Shown one piece after another: positions 62,283-64,000 of a DNA stretch of 64,000 bases. The stretch spans positions 248,001-312,000 of the forward strand of contig JAHLJZ010000022.1 in the NCBI GenBank assembly GCA_025602915.1. Reading direction: 5' to 3'. A model generated the notes under the pieces. That model saw nothing but the letters and a program-made list of their open reading frames with translations. It was not told where the DNA came from and did not search any database. The first letter of the stretch is position 1. Each line of letters starts with the position of its first letter. The position numbers and the translations under genes are program-made. The DNA comes from Paraphysoderma sedebokerense (Eukaryota > Blastocladiomycota > Physodermatomycetes > Physodermatales > Physodermataceae).

Positions 62283-63131
62283 GGCGTTCATGTAGAAGCT
62301 TTGAAGGACAGTCAAGTAACCGAAATTTACGCATTATCATACGGGGTAAGATGAGGTGGATGGAGTGCCGTTTGTTTATTGATCTCTGTATTTATAACAC
62401 CCAAGTTTCCGTAAACTTTTCTCTGTGGTACATGATGTACAATTTCTGAGGTAGTCCGAAATTATTAGTTTTTCTTCCAAGGAATAGCCTCCGATACTGT
62501 TAGAATGGGTGTTTTGTATTTGGTATTGCAACATATATGTACTTGTTAAGTTTGGTCATCCCGAAATCCCAAGGTTTCTTCACACTCCGATCGATTTCCC
62601 AACTTGTGCATGTTCAATCTTAAATAAGTTCTGTTGCATTTCGGTCTGTGTAAGAGCTAGCGTGTGTTACGAATCTGGACTCTGGTTCATACTTCCATCT
62701 AGGGTGGATTTCCTGAAGAATATTCGAAATTCGCACTGGTACCGACGAGCCAGAAATGAAGGTCAAGGGGCAACGTCTTAGATTGTCCCAGACCAACTCA
62801 CGCCATTTGAACAGTGTATCCAACCCATCAATGCATCATCCAACAATTGGCGCGCAAGTGCCCGAGGCACAAATGACTGATCGAAAGTTCTGAGGAAACG
62901 CTTCATTTGCCACAAGCTCAATTTCGAGACTTCTTATGAACTCTTAACAACAGCTACCTAGTCAGGCAGTTGTCTCGTGTATGGCTCCCCTGGGAAAATG
63001 AGAGGGCAAATGCCACAAACATGGATCTCGTTGTTTACCAAATACATTGACCTTTTCTGTTAAATACTCGGTGTGATAACTGCATTTATTAAAGCAGCGG
63101 AAAATTTCCAAATAACATTTATTACCCAACC
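62283..63131. other. Intergenic without supported gene
   Basis: About 850 bases downstream of RPA1. Overlapping frames at 62509-62823 show no motif; they are not called. Confidence 0.5.
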
Positions 63132-63947
63132 ATGGAGGAATTACAGCAAGTCTCTATCGTCTCCTCAAGTATTTTTCTTGCGTCCTTTTGTGCCTCCGCT
63201 GTGTGCTTCTTTAATTACTTGACAGTCGCCAAATTCACTCGAAGTCATCTCCAAACCAATATTTTTCACCTCTTGATGTACATCTTCTCAATGATAAGCT
63301 CTATTGAGCCTTTTATCTTGAACCTTGTGCCCACCAGTAACTGCAACCTCGCGTACATTTCCTGCTTCGCTTGGGCGTTTTCCCACATTTCAGCAAATAT
63401 CGTAGCACTCAGACGGATCAGCCTCGTCGTTAAACGGTATAGAGTTCTTATAAATGTTGCCACATTCTTCTTCATACTTCATATCATACCGCATATGGCA
63501 TTATGTAGCACGGTCACCACAATTCGTCCAATCCCGAATCTTTGTGCCCCCATTCTTCAATTACCGTGGGAGTATTCCATGAGTTCGTTGGTATTGATAT
63601 ATTCGGTTCTCATGATTTCATTGCACATATTTGCTTTCAATGAGCTTTCAGAGGACGTTAAAACCCTATCACAATATAACAATTCCTCGACAACTTTATA
63701 CAAAGTCAGTCAAATTCTGTTGAATCTCACCGGGGTTTTCATTGTCAATATTATGCTATCCGTTGCTCGACTGTCTACCCCCAGCCCTCTCATCTTCCTG
63801 GCGATAATTTTTGGCTCGGAAATTCTTGAGCAATTCCTTTTGACCCGGGCTCTTTTGGTGCAACACATCACAGATAACGGTTTTCAGAAGAGCGGAGAGC
63901 ACACTAAAATTTCCACGAAGCAGTCCTTAGGCCACGACACGGCTTGA
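63132..63947 (+). CDS. Putative seven-helix membrane protein
   Basis: Single open frame of 271 residues from MEELQQVSIVSSSIFLASFC. Hydrophobic segments are SIFLASFCASAVCFFNYLTV, IFHLLMYIFSMISSIEPFIL, LAYISCFAWAFSHISANIVA followed by the basic LRRISLVVKRYR loop, INVATFFFILHIIPHMALCS, SMSSLVLIYSVLMISLHIFA, VSQILLNLTGVFIVNIMLSV and LIFLAIIFGSEILEQFLLTR. Seven helices and a short polar tail fit a receptor-like topology. No family signature is visible. It is similar in general design, not in sequence, to the gene at 8231-9147. Both are orphans. Confidence 0.6.
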   Translation: MEELQQVSIVSSSIFLASFCASAVCFFNYLTVAKFTRSHLQTNIFHLLMYIFSMISSIEPFILNLVPTSNCNLAYISCFAWAFSHISANIVALRRISLVVKRYRVLINVATFFFILHIIPHMALCSTVTTIRPIPNLCAPILQLPWEYSMSSLVLIYSVLMISLHIFAFNELSEDVKTLSQYNNSSTTLYKVSQILLNLTGVFIVNIMLSVARLSTPSPLIFLAIIFGSEILEQFLLTRALLVQHITDNGFQKSGEHTKISTKQSLGHDTA

Positions 63948-64000
63948 ATATTTTATTATTAACAAAGTAACAAATACTTGTTCGGTTTGATAGTGGTAGA

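Overview
The window looks like nuclear DNA of a filamentous or early-diverging fungus. Genes are split by many short GT-AG introns (mostly about 50-100 bases), exons can be as small as 20-34 bases, and genes sit 0.3-2 kb apart. The gene set fits a fungus: Lee1-like CCCH protein, fungal LtrA membrane protein, GH16 wall enzymes, GPI-anchored-type secreted proteins, secreted tyrosinases, an NhaC-type antiporter, and a TRF-like telomere protein with a C-terminal telobox. The window alone does not fix the phylum. The extensive splicing and the human-like SMU1 argue against a budding yeast. All exon maps were read by eye from splice consensus, frame continuity and remembered family sequences; no alignment was run.

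Layout. 1-7.5 kb: three minus-strand housekeeping genes (an ARM-like protein, the UPF0652/DUF2009 protein with a B-box, and spliceosomal SMU1). 8.2-12 kb: a seven-helix-type membrane gene with a disturbed frame, then a TRF/telobox gene whose promoter carries inverted telomere-like sites. 12.3-14.7 kb: ALG8. 15.9-21.1 kb: a tandem family of orphan multi-spanning membrane proteins (two full, one internally deleted). 20,837-30,902: an exact-looking tandem duplication with a 5,033-bp unit carrying a universal stress protein gene and a CCCH zinc-finger gene. Its junction fuses the start of the third membrane gene in frame to the CCCH gene. 32.8-35.8 kb: a pair of secreted cysteine-rich proteins. 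36.3-42.1 kb: an LtrA-domain protein and two GH16-like secreted enzymes. 42.9-47 kb: a small unknown gene, a GPALPP/DUF3752 gene and COQ4. 47.3-57.7 kb: three tyrosinase-family genes around an NhaC antiporter, one of which has lost five of its six copper ligands, plus a stray tyrosinase exon fragment. 58-62.3 kb: THYN1 (EVE domain) and RPA1 sharing a promoter with an MluI cell-cycle box. 63.1 kb: a second seven-helix-type membrane gene.

How it works together. Most neighbours are unrelated housekeeping genes, as is normal for fungi. The accessory parts expand by local tandem duplication (membrane family, 5-kb repeat, secreted pair, GH16 pair, tyrosinase trio). The strongest leads are the copper-less tyrosinase paralogue with a conserved N-terminal CxxxxC peptide, the in-frame chimeric gene at the duplication junction, and the telomere-like promoter elements shared by the telobox gene and the COQ4/GPALPP intergenic region. 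I saw no transposon, viral remnant, tRNA, rRNA or CRISPR array.
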